Assembly: GCF_000090795.2 (NCBI RefSeq)
Contig: NW_003546279.1
Span: 298,933 to 362,932, forward strand
DNA from: Amphimedon queenslandica
Lineage: Eukaryota; Porifera; Demospongiae; Haplosclerida; Niphatidae
DNA: 64,000 nt
Direction of reading: 5' to 3'
Shown here: piece after piece, positions 1 through 13,105 of the stretch
How positions within the stretch are numbered: position 1 is the stretch's first letter
How the letters are laid out: every line of letters begins with the position of its first letter
The notes under the pieces: model-generated
Database searches by the model: none
Told to the model about the DNA's origin: nothing
What the model saw: the letters and a program-made list of their open reading frames with translations, nothing else
Program-made: the position numbers and the translations under genes

Positions 1-433
1 CAATAGAGATAACTTCTTGTCTGAGGAAGGACGGTATTCTTAACGATGGTATGGCTTCCTTTTTCATTGTCTCGGCATCATACAATAATAACTAACAAAA
101 CACAAACAAACTTTATTTTAAGTTACAATTAATTATTATTTATATGCATTCGTTAATATCGTAATTATCATTATTAATTACAGGGTCAGTCGTCTCCCAG
201 TTATTGTACTTTGGTTGAAAGTCTAGGGACATCACGTGACCACACACTGACGTCATCTTAAACATGGCTGCCAGTCCCGGCCCCCCTCCTCCAGGCACTG
301 CTAGCTTCCCCTGGAACTCGTGAACATCACAAGCACTGCAGGAGGACTTGCGTCTGGAGGAAGAGCCACGAGAGAGTATTTCTGATAGAGACTTCGCTAA
401 AGAAGGTTTCTCAGCGACCATGAGAACACGCAT
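1..433 (-). CDS. TOP3B: DNA topoisomerase 3-beta, 5' end (partial)
   Basis: N-terminal part of a type IA topoisomerase of the TOP3B kind, which relaxes DNA and RNA by single-strand passage. Exon 1 runs 433 to 182 and starts MRVLMVAEKPSLAKSLS, the Toprim opening of the family; it holds FKMTSVCGHVMSLDF, close to the human FKMTSVCGHVMTLDF. A GT donor follows at 181-180. Exon 2 is 91 to 1, after an AG at 93-92, in phase 0, and encodes KKEAIPSLRIPSFL, matching human KKEANPKLNMVKFL. The catalytic tyrosine lies outside the window. A glycine-rich insert (PGGGGPG) sits between the HEF and FKMTS blocks. The start lies 56 bp from the divergent RABGGTA start, so a very short shared promoter is likely. 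Family assignment from remembered sequence; strong. Confidence 0.9.
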
Positions 434-488
434 GTTGCTGCACTGCTGTAGCCACGCCTACTATTAATGAGCCACTCCTCCATTAACA

Positions 489-2323
489 ATGGTGAGCATT
501 ATTTTAATGAATTTTATTTATTTATTTCTCTTTTCCCTCTCCCAGCATGGTAGACTGAAGGTTAGGAGTACAGCAGAGCAAGAAGAAGCGAGGAGGAGAG
601 AGAAAGAGAAGAAGGTTCTTTGGTACAGGGAGAAGAATGAGTCCATATTTGCTAAAGTAATGGGCCAGTAGCCATTATTGTCCTGTTATTGATTATGTCA
701 TGAACTGGTAGCGTGCAGCAGGAGAGAAGGACAGGGACACATTGAAGTTAACGGAAGAGGTTTTGCTTGAAAACTCTGACGTAGGGACACTGTGGAGCTA
801 CAGGCGAGAAATACTCACAGAATTGCTGCCAACTTGGTATGTTCTTTTAATAGTTCACTATCTGGTGGGTCAGTATTTGTCATTAATGATGTAATGGTGT
901 TGTGTTGTTGATATATTGTAATTCTCTCCTCCAGTTCACAAGAGGATTCTGAGACAATGTGTAAAACGGAATTAAATATTTTAGAGAGGTGCCTAAGAGT
1001 CAATCCTAAAGCTTACTGTGTGTGGCTTCACCGACGCTGGGTCCTGGAACATTCCCCAGCCCCCCAGTGGGCTCATGAAAAACAGCTTTGTGACCTGTTC
1101 CTTAATCATGACGAGAGAAACTGTAAGTATTGTTGTGGGTGTGGTTTATTATTTCTGGGTGTGGTTTATAGTTCACTGTTGGGATTACAGAAGATATGTT
1201 ATTCGTAAAGCCGGGATTCCCCCCAGCGACGAGTTCAAGTATTCGTTTGATAAAATAGCAACAAACTTTTCAAATCATTCTGCTTGGCACTATCGAAGCA
1301 AGCTCCTCCCACTTCTCCACCCATCCCACTCTAGCAGTAATGGCATTGATGAAAATGCAATGAAGAAAGGTTATTTAATAATAATTAATTAAATAATTAA
1401 TTAATTAATGAATTACATATAGAATATGAATTGGCTCAGAATGCCTTTTACACTGATCCTAGTGATCAGAGTGCCTGGTTCTATCATAAGTGGTTGCTAG
1501 GGCGAGGTAAGTATGATGTAATCCTTGACAACACCTTTTCCAGGCACTAGAGGCACTATGATTGGGTGTGTTCTTGTTAGACGTGACCCCGCCCCTTTTA
1601 TTGCTGTATCTTTCAATCAAAATGTCAAAGTATGCCACACAATACTCTGTGACATCACGTGATGTCATTTGATGTCATTTTAGTCAACAGAAGAGGAGCC
1701 AATTATTGTAACGCTAGGAGATGCCCTGCCCAAACCTGTCACTGATTCCGGCAGGTTTGAGTCATTGTGGTGGTCGTGTGATCTGGTCTTTCCGAAAGAT
1801 GAAGAGGTGACAGTTCGTATTGAAAAAGGTGATGGAGTCCTGGTTGAAATGAGCCTTGACAAAGGTACTGCATAAATAGTCCGTTTTTAATAGAATTATT
1901 TAGTTCTTACAATTGAAACCAAGATGAAGATTGATAGTATATTTCTTGACACAGGTTCTAACTCCAGCCTGTGGTTAACTCCTGATCTTGATCTGCTGTT
2001 CAGTACTTACCTGACAGCTGCTACTAGCGAAGTCCTGGACTCTGAACTAGTCATGTGTAGGGAACTTCTGCAGCTGGAACCAGATAATAAATGTAACTAA
2101 AAATCAATCTTATATTTATTTATTTATTTATTTATTATTTTGTTCCTTTAGGGTGCCTCCTAACAACTCTTCAGCTGCTGGAGGCTATAGATTATGATAA
2201 GCATCATAAAGAAATAATTGATTTATACGATAAACTAGTGAAATGTGATCCACTGAGAAGAGGCTACTACAATGACTTAAGTAATAATAGCTCTCATTAT
2301 TATTCATTCATTAATTAATTAAT

Positions 2324-2354
<31 letters not shown>

Positions 2355-2909
2355 TTAGGGAGTCGTCATTTGATTGCTGTCAAACTGAGAAGACGGCTTG
2401 AAGAGAGAAGAGAAAGTCCGGATATCAATAGTTTTGATCTATCACAATTAGTACGAACTCCAGCAATACGATAATAATTAATTAATTAATTAATTGATTA
2501 TTAGAACTTGTCGAGGCTATACTTTACACAGCACATGGTATTTATTGAGGACCTCCTCCTCAACGGGAACAAGTTAAACAGCACTCATTCGCTGGAAGGA
2601 CTTAAAAACCTAAAGAGTCTTCAGTCACTTTCGTTAGCCGACAACCAACTTATTACACTGCCAAAGACATTAGGAGGACTAACAAATTTGAAGAGCCTTT
2701 CGTTAGAAAATAATGGTATTCCAACAAAATTTTGAATGCTAAAATTTAAGTATATTTTTGTAGATATTAAGGAATTGGAAGATTTTGACACTTTGAGGAG
2801 CTTGCCAGAATTGAAAGAGTTAAATATTCGTGGTAATCCAGTTTGTCAATTAAGTGACTGCGAACCATTTGTCAAGAAAATGCTACCAAACATTAAGTTG
2901 ATACATTAA
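489..2909 (+). CDS. RABGGTA: Rab geranylgeranyltransferase subunit alpha
   Basis: Alpha subunit of the enzyme that attaches geranylgeranyl groups to C-terminal cysteines of Rab GTPases, with the beta subunit and Rab escort protein. Twelve exons join in phase: 489-491, 546-656, 712-836, 935-1122, 1172-1369, 1423-1506, 1691-1864, 1955-2092, 2152-2280, 2359-2450, 2505-2715 and 2764-2909. The first coding exon is only the ATG; exon 2 opens HGRLKV, giving the family start MHGRLKV. Prenyltransferase alpha repeats are clear (LRVNPKAYCVWLHRRW, NFSNHSAWHYRSKLLP, DPSDQSAWFYHKWLLGR). A variable insert domain follows, then about four C-terminal leucine-rich repeats (LKNLKSLQSLSLADNQL and following). Introns are about 49-180 bp. 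It is a full-length homologue. Four Rab-like genes, its likely substrates, lie 9-12 kb downstream. Confidence 0.95.
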
Positions 2910-3035
2910 ATTATAATTATTATAATAATCATGCTTTGTGCTTTTGCTCAAATATTTGAATCAAAAATCTTTTTTTAATAACAATCTGTAGCAGTCAGCA
3001 CAGCATCAGCAGTTTACTAGAGCAGCAGAATGTGC

Positions 3036-4775
3036 CTACATGTTGTGCTGGCACTTGTTCCAAACAGAGAGATACTGCTCAGGAACAACTTCATCATCAG
3101 AATAAGGAAAACCATCACTAAGGACAAAGGAACAATCCTCAACTGTCAATCCGTCAATATCTGCTGTCTCCCAAAGCTCTGAAGCATCTCCTCTCTTCAT
3201 GTCTGGAGGATTATGACAAGGAAGGTTCCATGTTGGCTTCTTTATGACCCCATTCTCAACCTCTCTCCTTATTTGTACATAATCAATGCTGTGGCATTGG
3301 GCACCTTTGCAGTTACCAAGTTGAGAGACTAGGTTGGAGAGCATTGCAAGTTGAGTAGAGCTGACCTCAGCTACAGTATTGGAGACTTGTCTAGGGTCTT
3401 TATCGGAATCATAGAACTCGCTCTCTCCAGTGCACCATTGGGCATACAGCCAGTTGGCACCACTGGCCCAGTCTGATCCATTGATGACTCTTAATGCCTG
3501 ATACGTATTGTTCCAGAACCTTCCTTTCTCATATCCAGGCATACCGCTATAGCCCCCCATATTTGAAGAACCACCATACATCTCAGCTAAACTGACAGAG
3601 CGGAACTCATTAACAGCTGGTTGTGTCCCGCCAGTTTTTGATAAAAGAGGAACTATGCTCTTGCCATCACTCACATAAGTGGATGGTATCGTACCTCCAG
3701 CAAGGTTGACCCAGGTGGGCATTAGATCAATATTTTGCACAATTTCAGTTACCTTTAACCCTCCCTTGATCCCTGGACCACGTACAAGGAAGGGTACTCG
3801 TATATCAGTGTCATACGCTTGTCTCTTTCCTCCAGGCAGTCTGTAGTCCCCAAGGTGCTGGCCATTGTCCCCCATGTAGAATACATAAGTATTGTCCCAT
3901 TCTCCTGTTCCCTTTAGTGTTTCTTCTAAACTCACTAACATTTCATCAACTGCTTGTAAAGCTCTCAAACGATTCCTATAAAAGTTGTCAATGCTATCAA
4001 TTTGCTTGTCTGTCAGTTTTGGAAGATGTCCCAGCCAAGAGGGTTTCTCCTTTTGGACCTTATCGTCAGGATTAAAAGAAACCGTCCGAGGAGCTTGTTT
4101 ATCATTGAAAAGGTTCTCGTGTCTGTGAGCTGGTATTGAAGGAGCATGAGGAGCAAAGGGGGAGAGGTACATGAAGAACGGCTTGTTTGGTGACCTCTTC
4201 TTGAGTAGAGTGGTAGCTGTCTCTGAAATGTAATCAGTTTGATAAACCTCTTTGGGTACCTTAAGGAGCTTCCCATTGTCTGAAAAATGAGGCCCATAGT
4301 ACGCAGTGTCTGTCATTCCATGCCAGTAGTCCCAGCCTGGGGGCACTACATCAGCATGTGCATCACTATACCCATTGAGGTATTTCCCGATGAGGAAGGT
4401 CTCGTAGCCAAGGGATTGTATCATGGTAGCTATGGTCGTGTTATGGAGACCTTCCTCTATCCATTTTGCAAACCCTCCACTCTGAAAAGTGGAATTGTTG
4501 AGATCACCATTGTCCCATATTCCAGTGTTGTGGCAATACTGACCTTTTATAATGGTAGAGCGGCTAGGACAGCAGAGGGCTGTGGTCACAAAGTAATTGA
4601 GGAACTCCATTCCTTCCTTGCGGAAAATCCTGCCCAGATTAGGCATGTAGTCAAGAGAGTTGGCAGTGACGTCTTGATCATCAGTGAGGACGAAGAGAAT
4701 GTTTGGAGTAGAAGCTGAGAGAGAAGGAGAGAAGAGTGAGAGACAGCACAAATAAAAGAACAAAAATGCCTTCAT
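3036..4775 (-). CDS. Secreted or lysosomal sulfatase, GNS-like, intronless
   Basis: Sulfatase of 579 residues in one open frame, expected to remove sulfate esters from glycosaminoglycan-like sugars. A hydrophobic signal peptide (about residues 1-20) is followed by PNILFVLTDDQD, the metal-binding aspartates at the start of the alkaline-phosphatase-like fold. The signature CCPSRSTIIKGQY (about 68-80) has the C-x-P-S-R core whose cysteine becomes formylglycine. Later blocks include FFMYLSPFAPHAP and YVFYMGDNGQHLGDYRLPGGKRQAYDTDIRVPFLVRGPG (in parts), typical of the N-acetylglucosamine-6-sulfatase group. Several N-x-S/T sites suggest glycosylation. It has no introns, unlike almost all neighbours, which suggests a retrocopy or a transferred gene in an expanded family. 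Exact substrate is not known from sequence. Confidence 0.88.
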   Translation of the reverse strand: MKAFLFFYLCCLSLFSPSLSASTPNILFVLTDDQDVTANSLDYMPNLGRIFRKEGMEFLNYFVTTALCCPSRSTIIKGQYCHNTGIWDNGDLNNSTFQSGGFAKWIEEGLHNTTIATMIQSLGYETFLIGKYLNGYSDAHADVVPPGWDYWHGMTDTAYYGPHFSDNGKLLKVPKEVYQTDYISETATTLLKKRSPNKPFFMYLSPFAPHAPSIPAHRHENLFNDKQAPRTVSFNPDDKVQKEKPSWLGHLPKLTDKQIDSIDNFYRNRLRALQAVDEMLVSLEETLKGTGEWDNTYVFYMGDNGQHLGDYRLPGGKRQAYDTDIRVPFLVRGPGIKGGLKVTEIVQNIDLMPTWVNLAGGTIPSTYVSDGKSIVPLLSKTGGTQPAVNEFRSVSLAEMYGGSSNMGGYSGMPGYEKGRFWNNTYQALRVINGSDWASGANWLYAQWCTGESEFYDSDKDPRQVSNTVAEVSSTQLAMLSNLVSQLGNCKGAQCHSIDYVQIRREVENGVIKKPTWNLPCHNPPDMKRGDASELWETADIDGLTVEDCSFVLSDGFPYSDDEVVPEQYLSVWNKCQHNM

Positions 4776-4854
4776 TTTTAGTGTTTGCAGGTCACCAGCC
4801 CCACCCTTTTCATTGCAATGAATTTAGCAAAAATTATGAATAAACTCTATCTAT

Positions 4855-6390
4855 CTAATTTACAGGAAAGTTCTGAATACTTTTCTTGTACTCCTCCTCC
4901 TGCTCAATGTATCTCTGATAATGATCATCAACTATCTGAACAATATTGACTTCATTCTCTCTCACACGATACTTGTAACGTTTAGCAAATACACCAAAGA
5001 CTATCAGTATGAAGAAATTGATCAATCCAATTGTGAGACTGTGATAAAAGTTGGTACAAATGAAATGACTGATGCATTTAAACGAGTATATTAGTAACTC
5101 ATTGGCAAGTAATCCAATGCCTTGACTAGCCCACATCAATCCAACCATCACTCCTCTCATGTGAACTGGTGCTTGAGCTACTGTAAATGTCATCAATGCT
5201 GGAGAAACTAAAGCCCATGAGAGCCCCACAAGTACTTGAGGAATGATTAAAAACAATGTTGCATTTAGTCCGGCATTGAATTGCAGGAACGAAAACAAAA
5301 TGAGTTTGGACAATGAGACAGATACAGAGAAGATGAGACCTATCATTATTCTAACCAGCATTGGGGTATTCCTGCTGCAGCATGGCTTCACTATCAGAAG
5401 ATAGACTGCATAGGCCATGATGCAAGATATGCTGGTATAGAATCCCCATGTGGTCTCAGACAGGCAAGACATCAATTCAGCATTGCTGTCATAATCCCAA
5501 GATGGATTATCAATCAAAGAAAATCCAATTATTGCAATAAAGAGCGGCAGCATACGAAATACTGTCTTCACATCTTCCACCTCTTCCTCTGTGAATGGTC
5601 CACCATATTTATCCTTACCCAGGTCTAGTCTTGAAGGAGCCTCTTCCTCCCAGTAGGTCAGAGCACTGCGATTCTCAGGATACTTGTGCTTCCTGGCATA
5701 ACACAATACTCTAACTATCAGTTTGACCGGATTCTTGACAAGAGAAACAGTCTCCAGGTTGTGTCTGAAGTAAAAGTGAGAGATGAGTACAATGGATATA
5801 GCTACACCTGAGATGATGTAGCTGACTAGAGTAAGGTAGTCACTGCTGATGGCACATATCAGAAACTCAAGGGTAGCATCAGCAACAGGAGCAAAGGCAC
5901 AATGCCAGTATATGACTGTATTGAGTTTATAAGATGAAGCTCCAATTAGCTGATCAACGTTGTACTGGACTATATTAGCATGAACACAAGAGGAGCCAAA
6001 AGCAGCTAGTGTGTATGCAATGACAAAGGGAACCCAAAAACAGACACTCCACTCAAAAGTGTATACTAGAATGTACCCAATCCCTCCAACAATCCAACCT
6101 ATGAAACAGAGTCTGAAGCCAATGGCTATTGATGTTGATTTTCCAATCCACACGTCAGAGAGCAATCCAACAAGAGGATAGAAGAGAAATGAGGAAGAGA
6201 AAAAGATGCTAGAAATACCACTGTACCAATCCAAGGAGTCTTTCTTGTTGGAGGGTTTACCTTTCTTCATAACACTGGATCCAAAATAATCAAGAAAAAA
6301 TACATGAAAAAGAAACAAGTAGCCCCAAAAAAGAACCAAAAGGACAGGAAAGTAAGTGATCCTGAATGACCTTGTCCTTGATATTACCAT
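4855..6390 (-). CDS. POT/SLC15-like proton-coupled peptide transporter
   Basis: Multi-pass transporter of about 511 residues from the chosen start. Hydrophobic segments are consistent with 10-12 helices. The segment FYPLVGLLSDVWIGKSTSI resembles the POT signature after helix 2, and LVGLSWALVSPALMTFTVAQAPVHMRGVMVGLMWASQGIGLLANE (in parts) resembles the second POT block (QAP..M+G). Such proteins move di- and tripeptides or nitrate with protons across the plasma or lysosomal membrane; the substrate here is unknown. The open frame runs further upstream to 6579, but a good 3' splice site (TTTCTCCTCTGCAG) ends just before, near 6405, so the 6390 ATG (MVISRTRSF) is a better start, with a 5' UTR intron or small upstream exon. 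The coding region is otherwise intronless. Family membership moderately sure. Confidence 0.7.
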   Translation of the reverse strand: MVISRTRSFRITYFPVLLVLFWGYLFLFHVFFLDYFGSSVMKKGKPSNKKDSLDWYSGISSIFFSSSFLFYPLVGLLSDVWIGKSTSIAIGFRLCFIGWIVGGIGYILVYTFEWSVCFWVPFVIAYTLAAFGSSCVHANIVQYNVDQLIGASSYKLNTVIYWHCAFAPVADATLEFLICAISSDYLTLVSYIISGVAISIVLISHFYFRHNLETVSLVKNPVKLIVRVLCYARKHKYPENRSALTYWEEEAPSRLDLGKDKYGGPFTEEEVEDVKTVFRMLPLFIAIIGFSLIDNPSWDYDSNAELMSCLSETTWGFYTSISCIMAYAVYLLIVKPCCSRNTPMLVRIMIGLIFSVSVSLSKLILFSFLQFNAGLNATLFLIIPQVLVGLSWALVSPALMTFTVAQAPVHMRGVMVGLMWASQGIGLLANELLIYSFKCISHFICTNFYHSLTIGLINFFILIVFGVFAKRYKYRVRENEVNIVQIVDDHYQRYIEQEEEYKKSIQNFPVN

Positions 6391-6727
6391 AATATCAGTA
6401 TCTGCAGAGGAGAAACAGGTCCAGCTATTGTAGGATAGAAGAGTTACCCAGTGATGAATTAATGTTATTCTTTTCCTGCATCGTATGTCATGCATCTGTG
6501 GAAAAACATGAACAGCATATGCTGTAGCAACATCCTGAAAGAAGCAAAATAATTGAAAGTGTCTGGAAAAGAAAAACAATCACACGATTGACACAAGACT
6601 ATCATATATCACTGATCAGTAGCAATATTGCAAGTAACTGATTAATAAATATTAGAGTGCTATCGGTACTCTACATGTGACATTATGATGATAAAGTTCA
6701 TTGTACATTAGATTATGATACATGGTG

Positions 6728-9903
<3,176 letters not shown>

Positions 9904-9982
9904 TTTGAGTGAGAGGCGGGGTTAAGTATAAGATTACGGAAACATCCTAGAATAGTAAACGTAAACCACGTGGTGCCATAAA
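9904..9982. promoter_or_regulatory. 79-bp divergent intergenic region
   Basis: Separates the start codons of TIR-RNMT (-) and the small unknown gene (+). Both 5' UTRs and any promoter elements must fit here or overlap. It holds ACGTGG next to the + start. No TATA box seen. Confidence 0.6.
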
Positions 9983-11162
9983 ATGAATGAAGACTATGAT
10001 GTTAATGTAACTTTGAATGGGAAACCTTCAGTGTTAGGAATAATTAGACTAACCAGAAATAATGTGAGTCACTGTACCCACCCTATACTTAGACTGAATT
10101 ATATTGAAAGGTTGAAATACAGTCAGGAGGAGGAGGAGGAGGAGGAGGGAGGGATGGGCTTCAGTTGATTATTAGATTATCAAGAATCAAATCAATTCAA
10201 GTACATATAATGATAATAATAATATTATTATTAATAATAATGATTATTAATAGATACATCAACCTATATTCAGTGCTAATTACATCGATATTGAATACAC
10301 CAGTGATAATGGTAAGGATAACTGAGGAGTGGTGATATTATGATTATGATAAACAACTCCTTCAGTGTTGGCAGTGTTTGCAAACTGTAGTTCCACTTGT
10401 TTATAATCAACAACAAAATGAGTATCAGGCAGGCCCGCTGAGAGAAGACATGGGGCCCAGGGGAAGATTAAAATTAGGGGCCCTTTGCAATAATTTTTAA
10501 AAAATTACAAATTAAACCACAAGAACTACCAATGCTCAAATATGACCAAAAATCAGTTGAGTGACTTAGGAACACTAGCAATTGAAAGCAAACTTGCAGA
10601 ACAGCTAAATTTTGATAATATCATACATCATTTTGATGTGTTTAAAAGCCAGAAAGGCACATATTTAATTATGTATAATGATGACTTATTATACTTTAAT
10701 TATAATGTACATTATTATGGGGCCCCCTGAAGTGAGGGGCCCAGGGGATTTATCCCCTTCTCCCCCCCCTCTCAGTGGGCCTGGTATCAGGATATATTAT
10801 CTATATCAGATTATAAACGGATTTAACATTGTCTTTGTCAGCAGCTGTTTGTTTGACTATTATAGGCGAGAATGCAAAAGCTATTGTGGTATTCAATAGA
10901 GGAGGAGCCACTGAATTTGCAAAAGCATTCTTTAGAGCAACTGAAGGTACAAATACTAGTTTTATTAAAATTTTATATGGAAGTCATGCAAAATTTAGTT
11001 ATTATAAAGTGTCATATCCTTTGAATTTGTGTAGGAGTGGTGACTGATGACACAGGCCATCAAACAGGTAATGTGACTTTAACGATTCACATTTTTATTG
11101 TAGAGACAGTTTCAGGAGCAGAGGAGAGAGACGTTATAACGAATGAGAAGAAGACAAATTAG
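9983..11162 (+). CDS. Unrecognised small six-exon protein
   Basis: Proposed exons 9983-10063, 10254-10311, 10366-10386, 10842-10946, 11035-11067 and 11104-11162 join in phase with GT/AG ends and give a protein of about 119 residues. It begins MNEDYDVNVTLNGKPSVLG, continues IHQPIFSANYIDIEYTSDN, then AVCLTIIGENAKAIVVFNRG and GATEFAKAFFRATEG, and ends in a charged tail with TNEKKTN before the stop. No signal peptide, membrane span or known motif is seen; alternating hydrophobic residues suggest a small beta-rich domain. I do not recognise the family. Exon 3 is tiny and its donor is the least certain site. The exon 4 acceptor is a NAGNAG (CAGCAG), so forms differing by one residue are possible. 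A hAT element fills most of intron 3. Regulation is probably shared with TIR-RNMT through the 79-bp divergent gap. Confidence 0.55.
10422..10791 (+). mobile_element. Short hAT-family element with transposase remnant
   Basis: The element spans 10430-10783 (354 bp). Its ends are inverted repeats CAGGCCCGCTGAGAG and, read inward from the right, CAGGCCCACTGAGAG. It is flanked by an exact 8-bp duplication GTATCAGG at 10422-10429 and 10784-10791, the length hAT transposition makes. An inner open frame on + encodes LSDLGTLAIESKLAEQLNF and then DNIIHHFDVFKSQK, matching the C-terminal dimerisation region of hAT transposases (also seen in ZMYM-type proteins). It is therefore an internally deleted copy keeping only the 3' end of the transposase gene; it cannot move by itself. 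It sits in intron 3 of the small unknown gene, 43 bp after exon 3. The perfect target duplication suggests a fairly young insertion. Confidence 0.88.
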
Positions 11163-11304
11163 TTATTTTAAATACATCAAATAACATTGTCAATAGTAAT
11201 AATAATTATAAATGGAAATACTATTTATAAACAATTTCAATAATAATAATAACAACAAAAATAATACCCTGTTTAAACAGTTAAAGATGAAAGGGAATCA
11301 TTGT

Positions 11305-12010
11305 TCAGCAGGAACATGTACTTTTTTTTGGTGCTATAGCAGTTGTCCCCACTTTGATAGACGAGCCATTATTATTTGATGCAGCTTCCATCCCTTGACT
11401 CTTTCTCTTTTCTAGCGCAACCTTCAAAACTGATTTGAACATGTCGTCAACCTTTGTGCCGTACTTAGCCGATATGAAGTGTCGGTTTTTGATGTTGTGT
11501 TCTTTGCAGAAACTGTCAACTGCGCTTGGTTCCACGTCATTATCTGCATCACTTTTATTGCCAATGAGGACCCACAGAAGATTATCAGGACACTCATTCT
11601 GTTCAGTGCATTCAGTAATCCAGGCAGGCAGAGTCTGCAGTGTGTACTGATCCTCAATGCTATACAAGAGGAGGACAATGTTTGCTCGCCTGTAGAAGCT
11701 GCTGGTTAAAGTACGGAACCTTTCGTTACCTCCTGTGTCACTTATCTTGACCTATAGAAAGAGAGAGAGAGAGAGGTGTTGTTTATTAAATGAATTATAC
11801 AGAGACATAATGTGAATTCTCATCAGCCCTCCTTACTGTGACATCCTGCCCGCTTATGTTGAGGGTTTTGTATGCAATATCCACTCCAATGGTGAGTCTG
11901 ACGTCATCATCTGCGGGTTTGCCAGTTTGTAGGTGAATGAAGAGAGTAGTCTTTCCTACGCCAGCATCCCCGAGGAGGATCATCTCAAAGTCATGAGCCT
12001 TGTTTTCCAT
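11305..12010 (-). CDS. Rab-like small GTPase A (switch II Gln replaced by Asn)
   Basis: Two exons, 12010-11837 and 11751-11305, joined in phase 0, giving 206 residues. G1 is GDAGVGKTT, G3 is DTGGNERFRTLTSSFYRRA, G4 NKSD and G5 SAK. Rab-type residues around switch II and a C-terminal CSC (a C-x-C prenylation motif) place it in the Rab family, which controls membrane traffic. The usual DTAGQE is DTGGNE here, so both the alanine and the catalytic glutamine are changed. That would be expected to lower intrinsic GTP hydrolysis. It is the last of three - strand members. It cannot be assigned to a named Rab; it looks lineage-specific. Confidence 0.85.
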
Positions 12011-12153
12011 GATAGCGATAGCCTTCCCCTCGACTAGTCTTTAGGAGCAACGCCTTCACGCCTCTCAAAATCATGAATATTCTAATTAGATAGTTTCTAG
12101 ATACCATAGAAATTATGATAATAGATATGTGCTTATTATTAAAGAAAAAAAAT

Positions 12154-12866
12154 TCAAAAACAACATTTAGACCTGCTTTCACTGAAGTTCTCTGATTGTA
12201 ACTTAATAGATTCTCCAAAAGTGTTGTCAGAGTTACTAAAGGCAGCTAGTCTTTGAAATAAAGCATCAACCAGTTTGTTCACCCCCTGGCCCGTACATGC
12301 TGATATATAATACACACAGTCGCACTCCAGTAGCTGCCGTCTGCAGTCAATGATATCTTTAGATATAATGTCATCCTCCAAATCTATTTTATTGCATACA
12401 AGAATGCGGAGACACTTCTCGTGTGAGTGTCTGGTTGTTTCCTCCACATGAGAAGTAAGCCTTTCAAGAGAGAGGAGATCATTGTATGCAAACATGAAGA
12501 TAACTGCTGTAGCATTGCGATAGAAATTCTGACTCACAGTTCCATAGTACTCCTGCCCAGCAGTATCATGAAGGACAATCTATCAATGAAAATGAATACA
12601 TTTGCGAATGCATACTCTGCATACCCTTTACCAGTATATATACATTTAGCAATTTAGTACAGGCTATACACATAACTCACTGAAATATCTTCTCCATTTA
12701 TTAGTCTAGTCATCTCATACATGTCTGCATGTAGATTAGTTGTAGACCACACACGAAACCTTCCTGTCTTTATCCTCATGAAGGTGCTAGTTTTACCTAC
12801 TCCAGCTTGTCCTGTGAGACACACTTTATGGCAGTGAAAAGGACGGTTTGGGGTAGCACTAGTCAT
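12154..12866 (-). CDS. Rab-like small GTPase B
   Basis: Two exons, 12866-12681 and 12579-12154, joined in phase 0, about 203 residues. P-loop GQAGVGKTS; G3 is a standard DTAGQEYYGTVSQNFYRNA, so the catalytic glutamine is kept. G4 is NKID; G5 is SAC instead of SAK. The chain ends KCCF, a cysteine-rich tail that could be prenylated. The segment before switch I (STTNLHADMYEMTRLI) is unlike standard Rabs, so effector binding is probably divergent. The intron sits at the same place as in the other three cluster members, supporting origin by tandem duplication. Confidence 0.83.
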
Positions 12867-13105
12867 GGCTGATCACTGCCAGTAAAGAATGCCTTTGCAG
12901 CATAAGGAAGTAAAAGCTGAGGGAGTAACTCGTTGACACTGTTGAGAGTGTTACTAGACTGGGCTATACCAATTGAACAATCACATGAATCTTTCTATCA
13001 TAACTGCTTCATAGTAACACCATGCAGTAATAATGTATGACAATATTTTGATAAATTAAATAGACTAGCACATCAATATTATTATTTATACGATTAAATT
13101 AATTT

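Noticed and set aside
4287-4718. 143-codon open frame on + inside the sulfatase
   Set aside because: Antisense shadow of a well supported intronless sulfatase; no family resemblance.
6391-6579. Long N-terminal extension of the SLC15-like protein (MFFFSRHFQLF)
   Set aside because: A strong 3' splice site lies just upstream of the 6390 ATG, and the extension has no transporter-family resemblance.
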